The notes: a model not told the origin generated them from the sequence alone. A DNA stretch of 64,000 bases from Streptomyces rapamycinicus NRRL 5491 (GCF_024298965.1 NZ_CP085193.1:11284001-11348000); one strand, 5' to 3'; numbered from the stretch's first letter, positions 33,167 through 42,311 are shown. A program made the numbers and translations.

Positions 33167-34294
33167 ATGATGACCATCAGGAAACGGCCCCGTACGACCG
33201 CGCGCAGGCTGACGCTGTGGCTGACCGTCGGCCTGCTGGGACCCTCGTGGCTGACCGCCTGCGGACTGCCGTCGGACGGGGTGGGCGCACGGGACGGTGA
33301 CAAGGTCGTCATCAGTCTCTCGGCGAAGACCTGGAACGCCGGACTGGCGAGCCTCGCCGTCGCCGAGAAGCGCGGCTACTTCACCCAGGAGAACCTCAAC
33401 GTCAACTTCGTCCTGCTCGACGGCGCCACCATCCAGGCGCAGCAGGTGGCCACGGGCAACACCACGGTCGGCGCGATCACCCCGGAGCCGGTGATCTACG
33501 TGGACCAGCCCAGCAAAAAGCTCGACCTGCGCTACTTCGCCTCCTTCTACCGGCACAACATCTACGGGCTGCGTGTCCCCGCCGCGTCCTCCATCAAGAG
33601 CCTGAAGGACCTGCGCGGAAAGACGGTCGGGGTGGCCTCGCTGGGCAGCGCCGCCGTCACCAACATCAAGGTGCTGCTCCGTGACGAGGGCATCCCCGAG
33701 AAGTCCGTCACGTTCGTCTCCATCGGCACTGGAGGGCAGCAGGCAGCCGCGGTGAAGAATGGGGACGTCGACGCGGTCGCCCTGTTCGACACCCAGTTCC
33801 AGATCCTCCAGAACAGCGGTGTGCCCCTGCGCCGTATCCCGCTGCCCAGGGTGGACAGCCTCGCGGGCGGCGGCCTGGTGGCCGACGCCTCCCGGCTGCG
33901 ACGGGACCCGGACCTCTTCGCCAGGATCGGCCGGGCGGTGGCCAAGGGCGTCGTCTTCGCCCAGACCAACCCGGAGGCCGCCATCGACGACCTCTATGCC
34001 ACCCACCCCGAGGCCCGCAACCGCGCCCTGCCGCGGCAGAAGTCCCGTGCCAACGACGCCAAGGTGCTCCGGGTCCGGATGAGGACGATGGGCGTGCAGT
34101 CCGGCGAGAGCGAATGGGGAATCCTCAAGCGCTCGGAACTGCAACGCAACATCGACTTCATGAACCATGCCGGGCTGATCGACGAGAAGGTGGACGTGGA
34201 CAAGGTGTTCACCGGTCAGCTCACCGACGAGATCAACGACTTCGACGCCGATGCCATCCGGGCGCAGGCCCGGGCGGCGACGCCCGGCCACTGA
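33167..34294 (+). CDS. ABC transporter substrate-binding lipoprotein (NMT1/SsuA-like)
   Basis: 375 residues. A twin-arginine-rich N-terminus and hydrophobic stretch end in the lipobox LTAC, so it is a membrane-anchored lipoprotein outside the cell. The mature part has AEKRGYFTQENLNV, the DGATIQAQQVATGN segment and GKTVGVASLGSAAV, typical of NMT1/THI5/SsuA-type binding proteins for small organic molecules or anions. Last gene of the rightward operon; its stop codon lies within a bidirectional terminator hairpin. Confidence 0.94.
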   Translation: MMTIRKRPRTTARRLTLWLTVGLLGPSWLTACGLPSDGVGARDGDKVVISLSAKTWNAGLASLAVAEKRGYFTQENLNVNFVLLDGATIQAQQVATGNTTVGAITPEPVIYVDQPSKKLDLRYFASFYRHNIYGLRVPAASSIKSLKDLRGKTVGVASLGSAAVTNIKVLLRDEGIPEKSVTFVSIGTGGQQAAAVKNGDVDAVALFDTQFQILQNSGVPLRRIPLPRVDSLAGGGLVADASRLRRDPDLFARIGRAVAKGVVFAQTNPEAAIDDLYATHPEARNRALPRQKSRANDAKVLRVRMRTMGVQSGESEWGILKRSELQRNIDFMNHAGLIDEKVDVDKVFTGQLTDEINDFDADAIRAQARAATPGH

Positions 34295-34327
34295 TCCGGT
34301 CCGCCCCGCGCCGGTTCCGGTCAGTGG
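34288..34327. terminator. Bidirectional terminator containing both stop codons
   Basis: CCACTGA (34288-34294) pairs with TCAGTGG (34321-34327). Four further CCGG pairs follow after a one-base bulge, and the loop is about 17 bases. The TGA of the binding-protein gene and the TGA of the convergent dehydratase gene are both in the stem. Confidence 0.65.
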
Positions 34328-36054
34328 GACTCGCGGGGCACCGGATGTCCGCTGCCACCGACCAGGAAGTCCAGGTCAAGGCCCTGGTCCGCCTGCAGCA
34401 CATGCTCGGTGTAGAGCCTGCTCCAGCCACGGTCGGCGACCGGCGGCGGGGGCTCCCAGGCGGCCCGTCGGCGCTCCAGCTCCGCCTCGCCCACGTCCAG
34501 GGTCAGCGTACGCGCCGGGACGTCCAGGGTGATCCAGTCGCCGTCGCGCACCAGCGCCAGCGGGCCACCGACGGCGGACTCGGGGGACACATGGAGGACC
34601 ACGGTGCCGAAGCCGGTGCCGGACATCCGGCCGTCACATATGCGCACCATGTCCTCGATGCCCTTGCGCAGCAACTTGGGCGGCAGCACCACATTGGACA
34701 CCTCGGGCATCCCCGGGTAGCCGCGCGGGCCGCTGCCCCGGATCACCAGCACGGTGTTCTCGTCCACCGGCAGATCCTCATCCGCGTGCACGGCGAGGTA
34801 GTCCTCCGGGGTGTCGAACACCAGGGCCCGGCCCCGGTGGGTGAGCAGATGGCGCGATGCGGCGGACTGTTTGATCACCGCGCCGTTCGGCGCGAGATTG
34901 CCGCGCAGCACGGCGGTGCCGGTGCCCGCCTCCTGGAACGGGTCGTCGAGTGTCCGGATCACCTCACGGTTCCAGCACTCGGCGTCGGCGACGTTCTCCG
35001 CCACCGTACGGCCGGTCACCGTGGTCGGCTCCGGGTGCAGCAGCGCGCCCAGCTCGCGCATCACCACCGGCAGCCCACCCGCGTAGCAGAAGTCCTCCAT
35101 CAGGAACCGTCCGGAGGGCTGGAGGTCGACCAGCGTGGGCACCTCCCGGGCCAGCGCGTCGAAGTCGTCGAGAGCCAGCGGCACCCCCAGCCGCCCCGCT
35201 ATGGCCAGCAGATGGATCACCGCGTTGGTGGAGCCGCCGATGGCCGCGTTGACGCGGATCGCGTTCTCGAACGCCTCCCGGGTCATGATCTGCGACGGCC
35301 GCAGATCCTCCGCCACCATGGCCACGATCCGTTGCCCGGCGCGCTGCGCCGTCTCGTACCGCCGCGAGTCCACCGCAGGCCAGCTCGCCGAACCGGGCAG
35401 CTGCATACCGAGTGCCTCGGCCATGGAGGCCATGGTGGACGCGGTGCCCATGGTCATGCAGTGCCCGTTGGACCGGGCCATACAGCCCTCGGCGAAGAAG
35501 CACTCCTCCTGGGTCATCCGCCCGGCCGCCAACTCGGCCTCGAACCGCCACACCTGGGTGCCCGAGCCCACATCCCCGCCCCGGTACTTGCCGTTGAGCA
35601 TCGGGCCGCCGGTGACCATGATGGCCGGCAGATCGACGCTGGAGGCGGCCATCAGCAGACCCGGGGTGGTCTTGTCACAGCCGGACAGCAGCACCACACC
35701 GTCCAGCGGATTGGCCCGCATCAGCTCCTCGGCCTCCATGGCCAGCAGATTGCGGTACAGCATCGCGGTCGGCCGCATCAGGGTCTCGCCCAGCGCCATC
35801 GCGGGGAACTCCAGCGGAAAGCCCCCGGCCTGCCACACCCCGCGCTTCACCGACTCCGCCACCCGCTGCAGATGGCTGTTGCAGGGCGCCAGCTCCGACC
35901 ACGTCGTGGCGATGCCGATCACCGGACGGCCGTCGAACACCTCACCGGTATAGCCCTGGTTGCGCATCCAGGACCGATAGACCATCCCGGACCGGCCCTC
36001 CGCACCGAACCAGGCCGCGCTGCGCCGACGGCCGTGTGTTCCCGTGTCAGTCAC
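34321..36054 (-). CDS. IlvD/EDD-family dehydratase (pentonate/gluconate-type)
   Basis: 577 residues, GTG start with GAGGGAG upstream. The three iron-sulfur cysteines are C58 (APCNSHL), C126 (SGCDKTTPG) and C199 (NGHCMTMGTASTMA). MVRICDGRMSGTGFG near the C-terminus is the family motif. At this length and with a WSELAPCNSHL site it looks more like L-arabonate/D-xylonate dehydratases than DHAD of branched-chain amino acid synthesis. It should dehydrate a sugar acid to a 2-keto-3-deoxy acid. Co-transcribed with the SDR 26 bases upstream; together they could oxidise and dehydrate a sugar or feed the aldolase of the neighbouring operon. Confidence 0.92.
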   Translation of the reverse strand: MTDTGTHGRRRSAAWFGAEGRSGMVYRSWMRNQGYTGEVFDGRPVIGIATTWSELAPCNSHLQRVAESVKRGVWQAGGFPLEFPAMALGETLMRPTAMLYRNLLAMEAEELMRANPLDGVVLLSGCDKTTPGLLMAASSVDLPAIMVTGGPMLNGKYRGGDVGSGTQVWRFEAELAAGRMTQEECFFAEGCMARSNGHCMTMGTASTMASMAEALGMQLPGSASWPAVDSRRYETAQRAGQRIVAMVAEDLRPSQIMTREAFENAIRVNAAIGGSTNAVIHLLAIAGRLGVPLALDDFDALAREVPTLVDLQPSGRFLMEDFCYAGGLPVVMRELGALLHPEPTTVTGRTVAENVADAECWNREVIRTLDDPFQEAGTGTAVLRGNLAPNGAVIKQSAASRHLLTHRGRALVFDTPEDYLAVHADEDLPVDENTVLVIRGSGPRGYPGMPEVSNVVLPPKLLRKGIEDMVRICDGRMSGTGFGTVVLHVSPESAVGGPLALVRDGDWITLDVPARTLTLDVGEAELERRRAAWEPPPPVADRGWSRLYTEHVLQADQGLDLDFLVGGSGHPVPRESH

Positions 36055-36080
36055 TTCTGCACTCCCTCTGGCGATCCTTG

Positions 36081-36899
36081 TCAGCGAAGGGTGATGACGT
36101 TTCCGGTGATGAGCGCGGCCTCGTCCGAGGCGAGGAAGACGATGGTCTTCGCGACCTCCGCCGGATCGGCGACATGGAAATGGGTGGGGCTCGCGGCGAC
36201 GAACCGCCGGACCTCGTCCGTGACCCACCCGGTGTCGGTCACCGGCGGCTGCACCACATTGGCCGTGATGCCGAGGCCGGCCAGCTCCGCGGCCGCCGAC
36301 AGGGTGTAGTCGGTCTGTGCGGCCTTCGCCGCACCGTAGGACACCTCTCCGGGGAAGCCGAGTTCGCCTCCCGATGTCAGGCCCACGATCCGCCCCCAGT
36401 CGGCACCGCGCGCCCGGTGGCGGCGGGTCAGTTCGCCGATCAGCAGCGCGGGCGCCATCGCGTCCACCGAGAACTGCCGGGACCAGGTCTCCGCGGTGAC
36501 GGGGCGCAGCGGCCGGTCGAACCGGTCGGCCGGATCGGGGGTGAAGGTGTCCTGGATCCACCCCGAGGCGTTGTTGACCAGGATGTCGACCGGGCCCAGG
36601 CGGTCCTCGGCGAGGTCGAAGAGCCGCTCCGGAACCGCCGGGTCGCCGAGGTCCGCCTCAAAGGCCTCCGCCCGCCCTCCGGCCCGGCGGATCTCCGCCG
36701 CGACCTCTTCACCGTCGGTGGATCGCGCGGCGTGGTACGGATCCGGGGCGTCCTCCTCGCCGGTGCCGGGTGGCGGTCGCAGATAGGCGCAGAGCATCGC
36801 GACACCGCGGGCCGCCAGCGCTCGTGCCGTCGCGGCGCCGATCCCCTGGTTCGCCCCCGTCACCAGGGCGACATGGCTGGTTGACGATGTTTTCCGCAC
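36081..36899 (-). CDS. Short-chain dehydrogenase/reductase
   Basis: 272 residues. Cofactor motif TGANQGIG, then NNASG, and the active-site pattern with SGGELGFPGEVSYGAAK (Ser, Tyr, Lys). A loop of about 20 extra residues (GTGEEDAPDPYHAARS) after the first Rossmann strand is unusual and could shape cofactor choice. The start is GTG at 36899 without a good ribosome-binding site, so it is less certain. Leads the two-gene operon with the dehydratase. Confidence 0.87.
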   Translation of the reverse strand: MRKTSSTSHVALVTGANQGIGAATARALAARGVAMLCAYLRPPPGTGEEDAPDPYHAARSTDGEEVAAEIRRAGGRAEAFEADLGDPAVPERLFDLAEDRLGPVDILVNNASGWIQDTFTPDPADRFDRPLRPVTAETWSRQFSVDAMAPALLIGELTRRHRARGADWGRIVGLTSGGELGFPGEVSYGAAKAAQTDYTLSAAAELAGLGITANVVQPPVTDTGWVTDEVRRFVAASPTHFHVADPAEVAKTIVFLASDEAALITGNVITLR

Positions 36900-37110
36900 C
36901 CAGGCAGTACAGCAAAGACGAGCGCCACGCGGAAGATCGTGTCCTCGGCCTTCTCGGCGAAGCTTCGACCCGGAGCCATTCGGCGGCTCCGCGCGGACGT
37001 CCGTTCAGCCCCTGCGGCGGCGAGCCGTACGGCCCGGTGGGGGTGGGTGCGGTAAGCATCCGGTGCGTGTGGTGTGGATCGGTGTCCGGCCTACGGTGAG
37101 GAGTGTCCGC
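36900..37110. promoter_or_regulatory. Divergent intergenic region between two SDR genes
   Basis: 211 bases without a supported gene. I see no clear inverted repeat or promoter consensus; both divergent promoters must lie here. Confidence 0.4.
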
Positions 37111-37851
37111 ATGAGTGGTGAGCTGTCCGGTGCCACGGCCCTGGTGACGGGCGCCACGGCGGGGATCGGCCGGGCCGTGGCCCTGCGGCTGGGGGCGCTG
37201 GGGGCCGAGGTCGTCGTCCACGGCCGGGACGCGCGCCGGGGCGCGGACGTGGTCCAGGAGGTGTCCGCGACGGGCGCCACGGCCAGGTTCGTGGCGGCGG
37301 ATCTGGCCGAGGCCGACGATGTGCGGCGGCTGGCCGCCGCGGCGGGGGACGTGGACATCCTGGTCAACAACGCGGGTGTCTACCGGTTCGCGGACACCGC
37401 CGGGACCTCGTCCGAGATGTTCGACGTCCATATGGCCATCAACGCCCGTGCGCCGCTTCTGCTGGTGGGACGGCTCGCACCGGGTATGGCCGCCCGGGGC
37501 CACGGGGCCATCGTCAACCTCAGCACCATCGCCGCCGGTGCCCCCGCCCGCGCCGCCGGGGCGTACGGCGCATCAAAGGCCGCGCTGGAGCTGCTGACCC
37601 GGGTGTGGGCGGATGAGTTCGGCGGCCGCGGAGTCCGGGTCAACGCGGTCCGCTCGGGCCCGGTCCGCACCCCGGGCACCTCTGAGATGGGGGAGGAGGC
37701 CCTGCGGACCGTGGTACGGGCCACGGTTCTGGACCGGCCCGCGGCACCCGAGGAGATCGCCGAAGCCGTGCTCTTCCTCGTCTCCTCCCGGTCGAGTTAC
37801 ATCACCGGCGCCATCCTGGAGGCCCGGGGCGGCGAGCCGGCCATCGGCTGA
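37111..37851 (+). CDS. Short-chain dehydrogenase/reductase
   Basis: 246 residues. TGATAGIG cofactor motif, VVVHGRD (arginine suggests NADP preference), NNAGVYRF, and the active site STIAAG...AYGASKAA with Ser, Tyr and Lys. GTGAGGAG precedes the ATG and rules out the earlier in-frame ATG at 37063. Single gene, divergent from the previous SDR and convergent with the phosphatase, with both stops within a hairpin. Function beyond NADP-linked oxidoreduction is not readable. Confidence 0.9.
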   Translation: MSGELSGATALVTGATAGIGRAVALRLGALGAEVVVHGRDARRGADVVQEVSATGATARFVAADLAEADDVRRLAAAAGDVDILVNNAGVYRFADTAGTSSEMFDVHMAINARAPLLLVGRLAPGMAARGHGAIVNLSTIAAGAPARAAGAYGASKAALELLTRVWADEFGGRGVRVNAVRSGPVRTPGTSEMGEEALRTVVRATVLDRPAAPEEIAEAVLFLVSSRSSYITGAILEARGGEPAIG

Positions 37852-37880
37852 CGCCCGCCGGGCCCTGGGGGCCGCGTCAG
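37848..37880. terminator. Hairpin holding both stop codons of a convergent pair
   Basis: CTGACGC (37848-37854) pairs exactly with GCGTCAG (37874-37880), and the loop contains another GC-rich stem. The SDR stop (37849-37851) and the phosphatase stop (37877-37879 on the minus strand) lie in the arms. Confidence 0.6.
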
Positions 37881-40800
37881 GGCGGCGCACCGGTCCACGC
37901 GATGGGCTGTTCCGTCCAGATGCACTTGCCCTCGGCGGTGTAACGGGTCCCCCAGCGCTGCGAGAGCGCGGAGACCAACTGCAGCCCCCGCCCTCCCTCG
38001 TCCGTCTCGGCCGCCCGGCGGATCCGGGGGGTGGTGGCGCTGGCGTCCGAGACCTCGCAGATCAGCGATCTGCCGCGGATCAGCCGGAGCCTGGTGGGCC
38101 CCCTGGCGTGCCGGACGACATTGGCGACGAGCTCGCTGACCAGCAGTTCGGTGGTTGTGATGAGCTCGTCGAGCCCCCATGCCCGGAGTTGTTCGCGCAC
38201 ATGGGTGCGGGCGAGACCCGCGGCCACCGGGTCTTCCGGCAACGGCCACCCGGCGGTGTTCCCGGACGCCAGCCCGTGGAGCCGGGCGATCAGCAGGGCG
38301 GTGTCGTCGGCGGTCAGCAGCTTCGGGGGCAGCATGACCCCGACCAGGAGGTCGCAGAGCCGGTCGAGTCGGTCGTGGTCCACCCCGTGTTCACTGCCCG
38401 CGCTCCGGCCGCTCGTACGCGGACGGTCGGGAGGACAGGTGAGGAGTCGGCCGTACTCGCTGGTGAGCACCTGGGTGCACTCGGCGATGCCGGTGTCGAT
38501 GTCGCGTGCCGCGGACTCGACCAGACCGTCGGTGTACAGCACCAGCAGACTGCCGTCGGGCAACTGGAGATCCACGGTGGCGAACGGGGGCTCGGCGGCG
38601 CCCAGCGGTGGATCGGGCGTCGGGTCCAGGCACTCCACGCTTCCGTCGGGCCGCACGATCAGGGGTGGGGGATGACCGGCGCGGGCCAGGGAGCACCATC
38701 CCGAGACGGGGTCGTACACCGCGTAGAGACAGGTGGCGTAGGAGTCGTCGCCCAGATCGCTGACGACCTCGTTCAGATGGGCCAGGACCTCCTCGGGGGG
38801 CAGCTCCAGGTTGGCGAGCGTGTGCACGGCGGTGCGCAGCCGCCCCATGGTGGCGGCCTCGGCCAGACCGTGGCCCATTACGTCTCCGATGACGAGGGCC
38901 ACCCGCTCGGCGGACAGAGGGATGACGTCGTACCAGTCGCCGCCGATATCCGTACCGCTGCTGGCGGGCAGATAGCGGACGGCGGCGGTGAGGGCGGCCG
39001 GAGTGGGCAGCGCCCGGGGGAGCAGACCGCGCTGGAGCTCCTGGGCGCGGGCGTGCTCCGCGTCGTAGAGGCGGGCCCGGGCTATCGCCTGGGCGACCAT
39101 GCCGGTGAAGGCGGTGAGCAGGGTGCGCTCATCGCCGGAGAACTGCCGGGGCTCGGCGAAGGAGACGATACAGACGCCGATGGCGACTCCCGAGGCGATC
39201 ATGGGCAGCACTGCCCAGGCCTTCTTCTGCGAGAGGGCGGGTCTGCCGACCAGGTTGGGGAAGAGCTCCTCGTACTCCTCGACCGATGAGATGAAGTAGG
39301 GCAGGCGCGAGTCGAGTACATCATTGAGCGGGCGGAAGCCCTCGAATGCCGAGATCCCGTCGACCATGCGGAGGAAGACGCCCGGATACCCGACCGCTCC
39401 GCCCAGGTGCAATCGGCCGCCCTCCAGGATCTCGATCAGCAGACCCGATGCGCCGAACGGCGGCAGGACATGCTCGGCGACGACCTCGACGACGTCCTGG
39501 GTGGTCACCGCATCGGCGAGCGCACTCGTCAACTCTCGTATCCGGGTCGCCTGTTCGGTGCCGACCCGCTCGGCCTCCGCGCGCCGTGCGGCCTCGGTGC
39601 GTCCTTCGGTGACATCGGTGAGATAGGCCGTCAGCCCATCGGGCACGGAGACCAGCCGGATGTGGTACCAGCGGTCGTCGGTGGGCCACTGGATGTCGAA
39701 CCCGGCCGGCCTGCCGTCGGCGGCGGCGCGCCGGCAGCGGTCCTCCAGCTCGGGGACCGTGCCCGCGGGGCCCTCCCAGAGCGGCCTGCCGAGCACCTCT
39801 CCGGCCGGGCCGACCAGACGCTCGGCCTCGACATTGAGGAAGGTGATCCGCCAGTCCAGGTTCACCGCGAAGAACGCGTCGCTCATGTACCGCAGCGCCT
39901 GCCCGACCGACTCCCGCGCCATCCGGCTCACGGTGGTGTCCCAGACCTTCCCGAGCATGCGGACAGGCTCGCCGTTCGCGTCGAGCTCGAGATGGGCACG
40001 GCTCTGCACCCAGCCGGTGGTGCCGTCGGGGCGGCGGACGCGGTACTCGGCCTCGTAACCGCTCCGCTCGCGCAGCGACTTCTCGGTGGCGGCCATCACC
40101 CGCGGCATGTCCTCGGGGTGGATGAGGTTGAGCCAGCTCTCGATCCGCCGTTCGTAGCCGCCGGGGAGGCCGAGAAGTGTCAGCCCCGCCCGGTCCCAGC
40201 GCATCTCACCGCTGTGGATGCCCCATTCCCAGGAGCCGGCCTTGACCGCGTCCAGGGACTGCTGGACCACCGAGCCGCCCGGCCGCTGCTGCCACCACGG
40301 GTACTCGTCGCAGTCGCCGACCCCGACTCCCGACCGCGAGAGGCGACGCTCCGCCCAGTGCCCCACCGCCTCGAGGAAGGCGGCCTGCTCGGGGGTCGGC
40401 TCCCGTGGGCCGGTGAGGACGGACAGCGCGCCCACCGGCCCGTCCGGCCCGGTCAGCGGAACGGACGCCACCGTGGTCGCGGCCGGAAGGCTCCCGGAGG
40501 CGGCGCGGGCGGTCTCCCCGGGGCTGGGGACCCCGCCGACCCCGGCGGTTTCCCCGACCCCGGCGGCCTCCTCGACCCCGGCGGTCTCCTCGGTCCCGGC
40601 GGTTTCCCCGACCCCGGCGGTCTCGCCGGAGGCCGCCGGCAGCCATACGAAGCGGCCGTCGCGCACTGCGCGCGCGGGGGCGAGCGGGGCCTCGTCCTGG
40701 CGGATCTCCTCCCAGCCGCCGAGGGCGGCGAGCGGCAGCCCGCCGGCGAGGACCAGGCGCAGCGTACGGCTCCCGGCCGGGCCGCAGGACCAGTGCACCA

Positions 40801-40960
40801 GGCCCGCGAGTCCGCCCAGCTCGGAGACCGCCTGGTCAAGGGCGTGCTGCATTACCTCGCGGTCGGTGAGCGCGGTGCCGACGGCCGAGAGGAGGGAGAG
40901 CCGTTCATCGCCCCATGAGTGGGAGCGCCCCACCGCGTCTGTTCCGCGCCACTCCGCCAT
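37877..40960 (-). CDS. Multidomain PP2C (SpoIIE-type) serine phosphatase with GAF, PAS and anti-sigma-like ATPase domains
   Basis: 1027 residues. Rough order: GAF-like (25-210), PAS (235-340, GYEAEYRVRRPDGTTGWVQ), PAS (355-450), GAF (480-640), SpoIIE phosphatase (660-880, with GTDIGGDWYDVIPL, IGDVMGHG and YTDGLVESA carrying the metal aspartates) and an RsbW-like ATPase (900-1020, SELVANVVRHA and GGRGLQLV). Such proteins are sensors that dephosphorylate anti-sigma-factor antagonists and can also phosphorylate them. The first GAF holds an 18-base repeat (six-residue ETAGVG type). No membrane segment. The signal may be a small ligand, redox or light; no sigma system genes are adjacent. Confidence 0.93.
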   Translation of the reverse strand: MAEWRGTDAVGRSHSWGDERLSLLSAVGTALTDREVMQHALDQAVSELGGLAGLVHWSCGPAGSRTLRLVLAGGLPLAALGGWEEIRQDEAPLAPARAVRDGRFVWLPAASGETAGVGETAGTEETAGVEEAAGVGETAGVGGVPSPGETARAASGSLPAATTVASVPLTGPDGPVGALSVLTGPREPTPEQAAFLEAVGHWAERRLSRSGVGVGDCDEYPWWQQRPGGSVVQQSLDAVKAGSWEWGIHSGEMRWDRAGLTLLGLPGGYERRIESWLNLIHPEDMPRVMAATEKSLRERSGYEAEYRVRRPDGTTGWVQSRAHLELDANGEPVRMLGKVWDTTVSRMARESVGQALRYMSDAFFAVNLDWRITFLNVEAERLVGPAGEVLGRPLWEGPAGTVPELEDRCRRAAADGRPAGFDIQWPTDDRWYHIRLVSVPDGLTAYLTDVTEGRTEAARRAEAERVGTEQATRIRELTSALADAVTTQDVVEVVAEHVLPPFGASGLLIEILEGGRLHLGGAVGYPGVFLRMVDGISAFEGFRPLNDVLDSRLPYFISSVEEYEELFPNLVGRPALSQKKAWAVLPMIASGVAIGVCIVSFAEPRQFSGDERTLLTAFTGMVAQAIARARLYDAEHARAQELQRGLLPRALPTPAALTAAVRYLPASSGTDIGGDWYDVIPLSAERVALVIGDVMGHGLAEAATMGRLRTAVHTLANLELPPEEVLAHLNEVVSDLGDDSYATCLYAVYDPVSGWCSLARAGHPPPLIVRPDGSVECLDPTPDPPLGAAEPPFATVDLQLPDGSLLVLYTDGLVESAARDIDTGIAECTQVLTSEYGRLLTCPPDRPRTSGRSAGSEHGVDHDRLDRLCDLLVGVMLPPKLLTADDTALLIARLHGLASGNTAGWPLPEDPVAAGLARTHVREQLRAWGLDELITTTELLVSELVANVVRHARGPTRLRLIRGRSLICEVSDASATTPRIRRAAETDEGGRGLQLVSALSQRWGTRYTAEGKCIWTEQPIAWTGAPP
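40538..40627 (-). repeat. Five 18-base tandem repeats in the phosphatase gene
   Basis: On the plus strand the unit is close to GACCCCGGCGGTTTCCCC, five copies in a row, encoding ETAGVG-like hexapeptides inside the first GAF domain. In-frame copy-number change would alter a linker length. Confidence 0.9.
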
Positions 40961-41050
40961 CCCAGGACCTCACTCACGGAATAGGGCGTTCTCGGACAAA
41001 CGTAGCACTGGCATATGCCGGACATCGCTCACCGGACGTCCGCCGCCAAG

Positions 41051-41082
41051 TTCCCTATTTTCCCTACTGGAAAAATAGGGAA
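41051..41082. promoter_or_regulatory. Strong operator-like inverted repeat, probably for the Rrf2 regulator
   Basis: TTCCCTATTTTCCC-TACT-GGAAAAATAGGGAA: 14-base arms with one mismatch, AT-rich, 32 bases before the GTG of the flavoenzyme. The nearest regulator is the Rrf2 protein two genes on, whose CymR-type relatives bind such dyads. Confidence 0.7.
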
Positions 41083-41114
41083 TGATGATGTCCGGCCGAT
41101 GGAGGGGAGCGGGC

Positions 41115-42311
41115 GTGACGGTGGTGGATGCGGCGGCCGAAGCGGTCGACCGCGCGTGGTGGCTGCAGATCGCCGGTGAGGCGGCGGACGACCTCGCCAC
41201 GGACGCGGTCGTCCGCGACCAGGCCGGTAAGACGCCGTACGACGAGATCGCGCGGCTCCGCGAGGCGGGGCTGCTGGCGCTGCTGATCCCCGTCGAGCGC
41301 GGCGGCGGGGGAGCGGGCTGGTCGACGGCCTGCGCCGTCGTACGGAAGATCGCCGCGGCCGACGGCGCGATCGGCCAGGTGCTCGGCTGCCACTACCTGC
41401 TGTCCTTCAGCGCCCGCTTCTTCGGCGGGGCCGATCTCGCCGCCCGGGTGGAGCGCGAGTCGGCGGCCGGGCAGTGGTGCTGGGGCGGGGGTCTGACCCC
41501 GCGCGAGCCACGGCTGACGCTGACCTCCGGGAGGGACGGCCGGCTGGTGAACGGACGCCAGGGGTACGCCACCGGCGTGCTGGTCGCCGACCGGCTGGCC
41601 GTCCGCGTCACCCACGCCGACACCGGCGAACCGCTGGCCGTGCTCGTCGACACCGCCCACCCCGGTGTGGTGTGCGGCAGCGACGACGGGGACACCTTCG
41701 GGCAGCGGCTGGCGGCCGGCGGCAGTGTGGAGTTCGACGGGGTGCCGGTCGAGGACGACGCGGTGCTCGGGCCGCTCTCCTGGGACGAGGACACCCTCTC
41801 GCCGTTCAGCGGGCTGGCCGCGCCGACCGGCCGGCTGGTCTCGGCGCAGATATGTCTCGGGATCGCGCAGGGGGTGCTCGCCGAGGCCCGCGAGTACACC
41901 AGGGCGGTGCACGCGCCCTGGCCGCACACCTCCCCGCGCGATCCGTACGCGCTGACCACCTACGGGGAGCTCACCGTCGCCACCTTCTCCGCCGCCGCCC
42001 TCGCCGACCAGGCGCTGGAGGCCCTGGACGGCGGGCTGGCGCGCGGCGAGGACCTGACCGACGACGAATGCGCCGAGATCACCGTGCTGGCCGCCGCGGC
42101 CGAGGCCGCCGCCTCCCGGGCCGCCCATGACGCCACCGCCCGTGCCCTGGACGTCGTCGGCGCCCGCGCCGCCTCCTCCGCCTACGGATTCGACCGCTTC
42201 TGGCGCAATGCGCGCACCCACACCCTCTACGACCCCGTCGCCCACCGGCTCCACGAGGTCGGGGACTACTTCCTCAACGGTGAGCACCCCCCGTTCACCC
42301 TGCCCTTCTGA
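41115..42311 (+). CDS. Acyl-CoA-dehydrogenase-fold flavin monooxygenase (DszC/SfnB-like)
   Basis: 398 residues from GTG 41115, chosen because GGAGGGGA lies 8 bases before it; ATGs at 41082-41090 overlap the operator. The protein has the ACAD fold (LREAGLLALLIPVERGGGGAG, GCHYLLSFSARFFG, GFDRFWRNARTHTLYDPV) but no catalytic glutamate of true acyl-CoA dehydrogenases. The C-terminal RNARTHTLYDP pattern is that of DszC/SfnB, FMNH2-dependent monooxygenases in sulfur acquisition. It is followed 33 bases on by an Rrf2 regulator. Likely role: release of sulfite or oxidation of an organosulfur compound; needs a flavin reductase from elsewhere. Confidence 0.82.
   Translation: MTVVDAAAEAVDRAWWLQIAGEAADDLATDAVVRDQAGKTPYDEIARLREAGLLALLIPVERGGGGAGWSTACAVVRKIAAADGAIGQVLGCHYLLSFSARFFGGADLAARVERESAAGQWCWGGGLTPREPRLTLTSGRDGRLVNGRQGYATGVLVADRLAVRVTHADTGEPLAVLVDTAHPGVVCGSDDGDTFGQRLAAGGSVEFDGVPVEDDAVLGPLSWDEDTLSPFSGLAAPTGRLVSAQICLGIAQGVLAEAREYTRAVHAPWPHTSPRDPYALTTYGELTVATFSAAALADQALEALDGGLARGEDLTDDECAEITVLAAAAEAAASRAAHDATARALDVVGARAASSAYGFDRFWRNARTHTLYDPVAHRLHEVGDYFLNGEHPPFTLPF

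Noticed and set aside
37063..37110. Earlier ATG at 37063 for the third SDR
   Set aside because: GTGAGGAG sits just before the ATG at 37111, and the extra 16 residues do not fit an SDR N-terminus.
40538..40627. Short regularly spaced repeats as a CRISPR array
   Set aside because: The 18-base units are directly adjacent without spacers and lie in frame inside the phosphatase gene.
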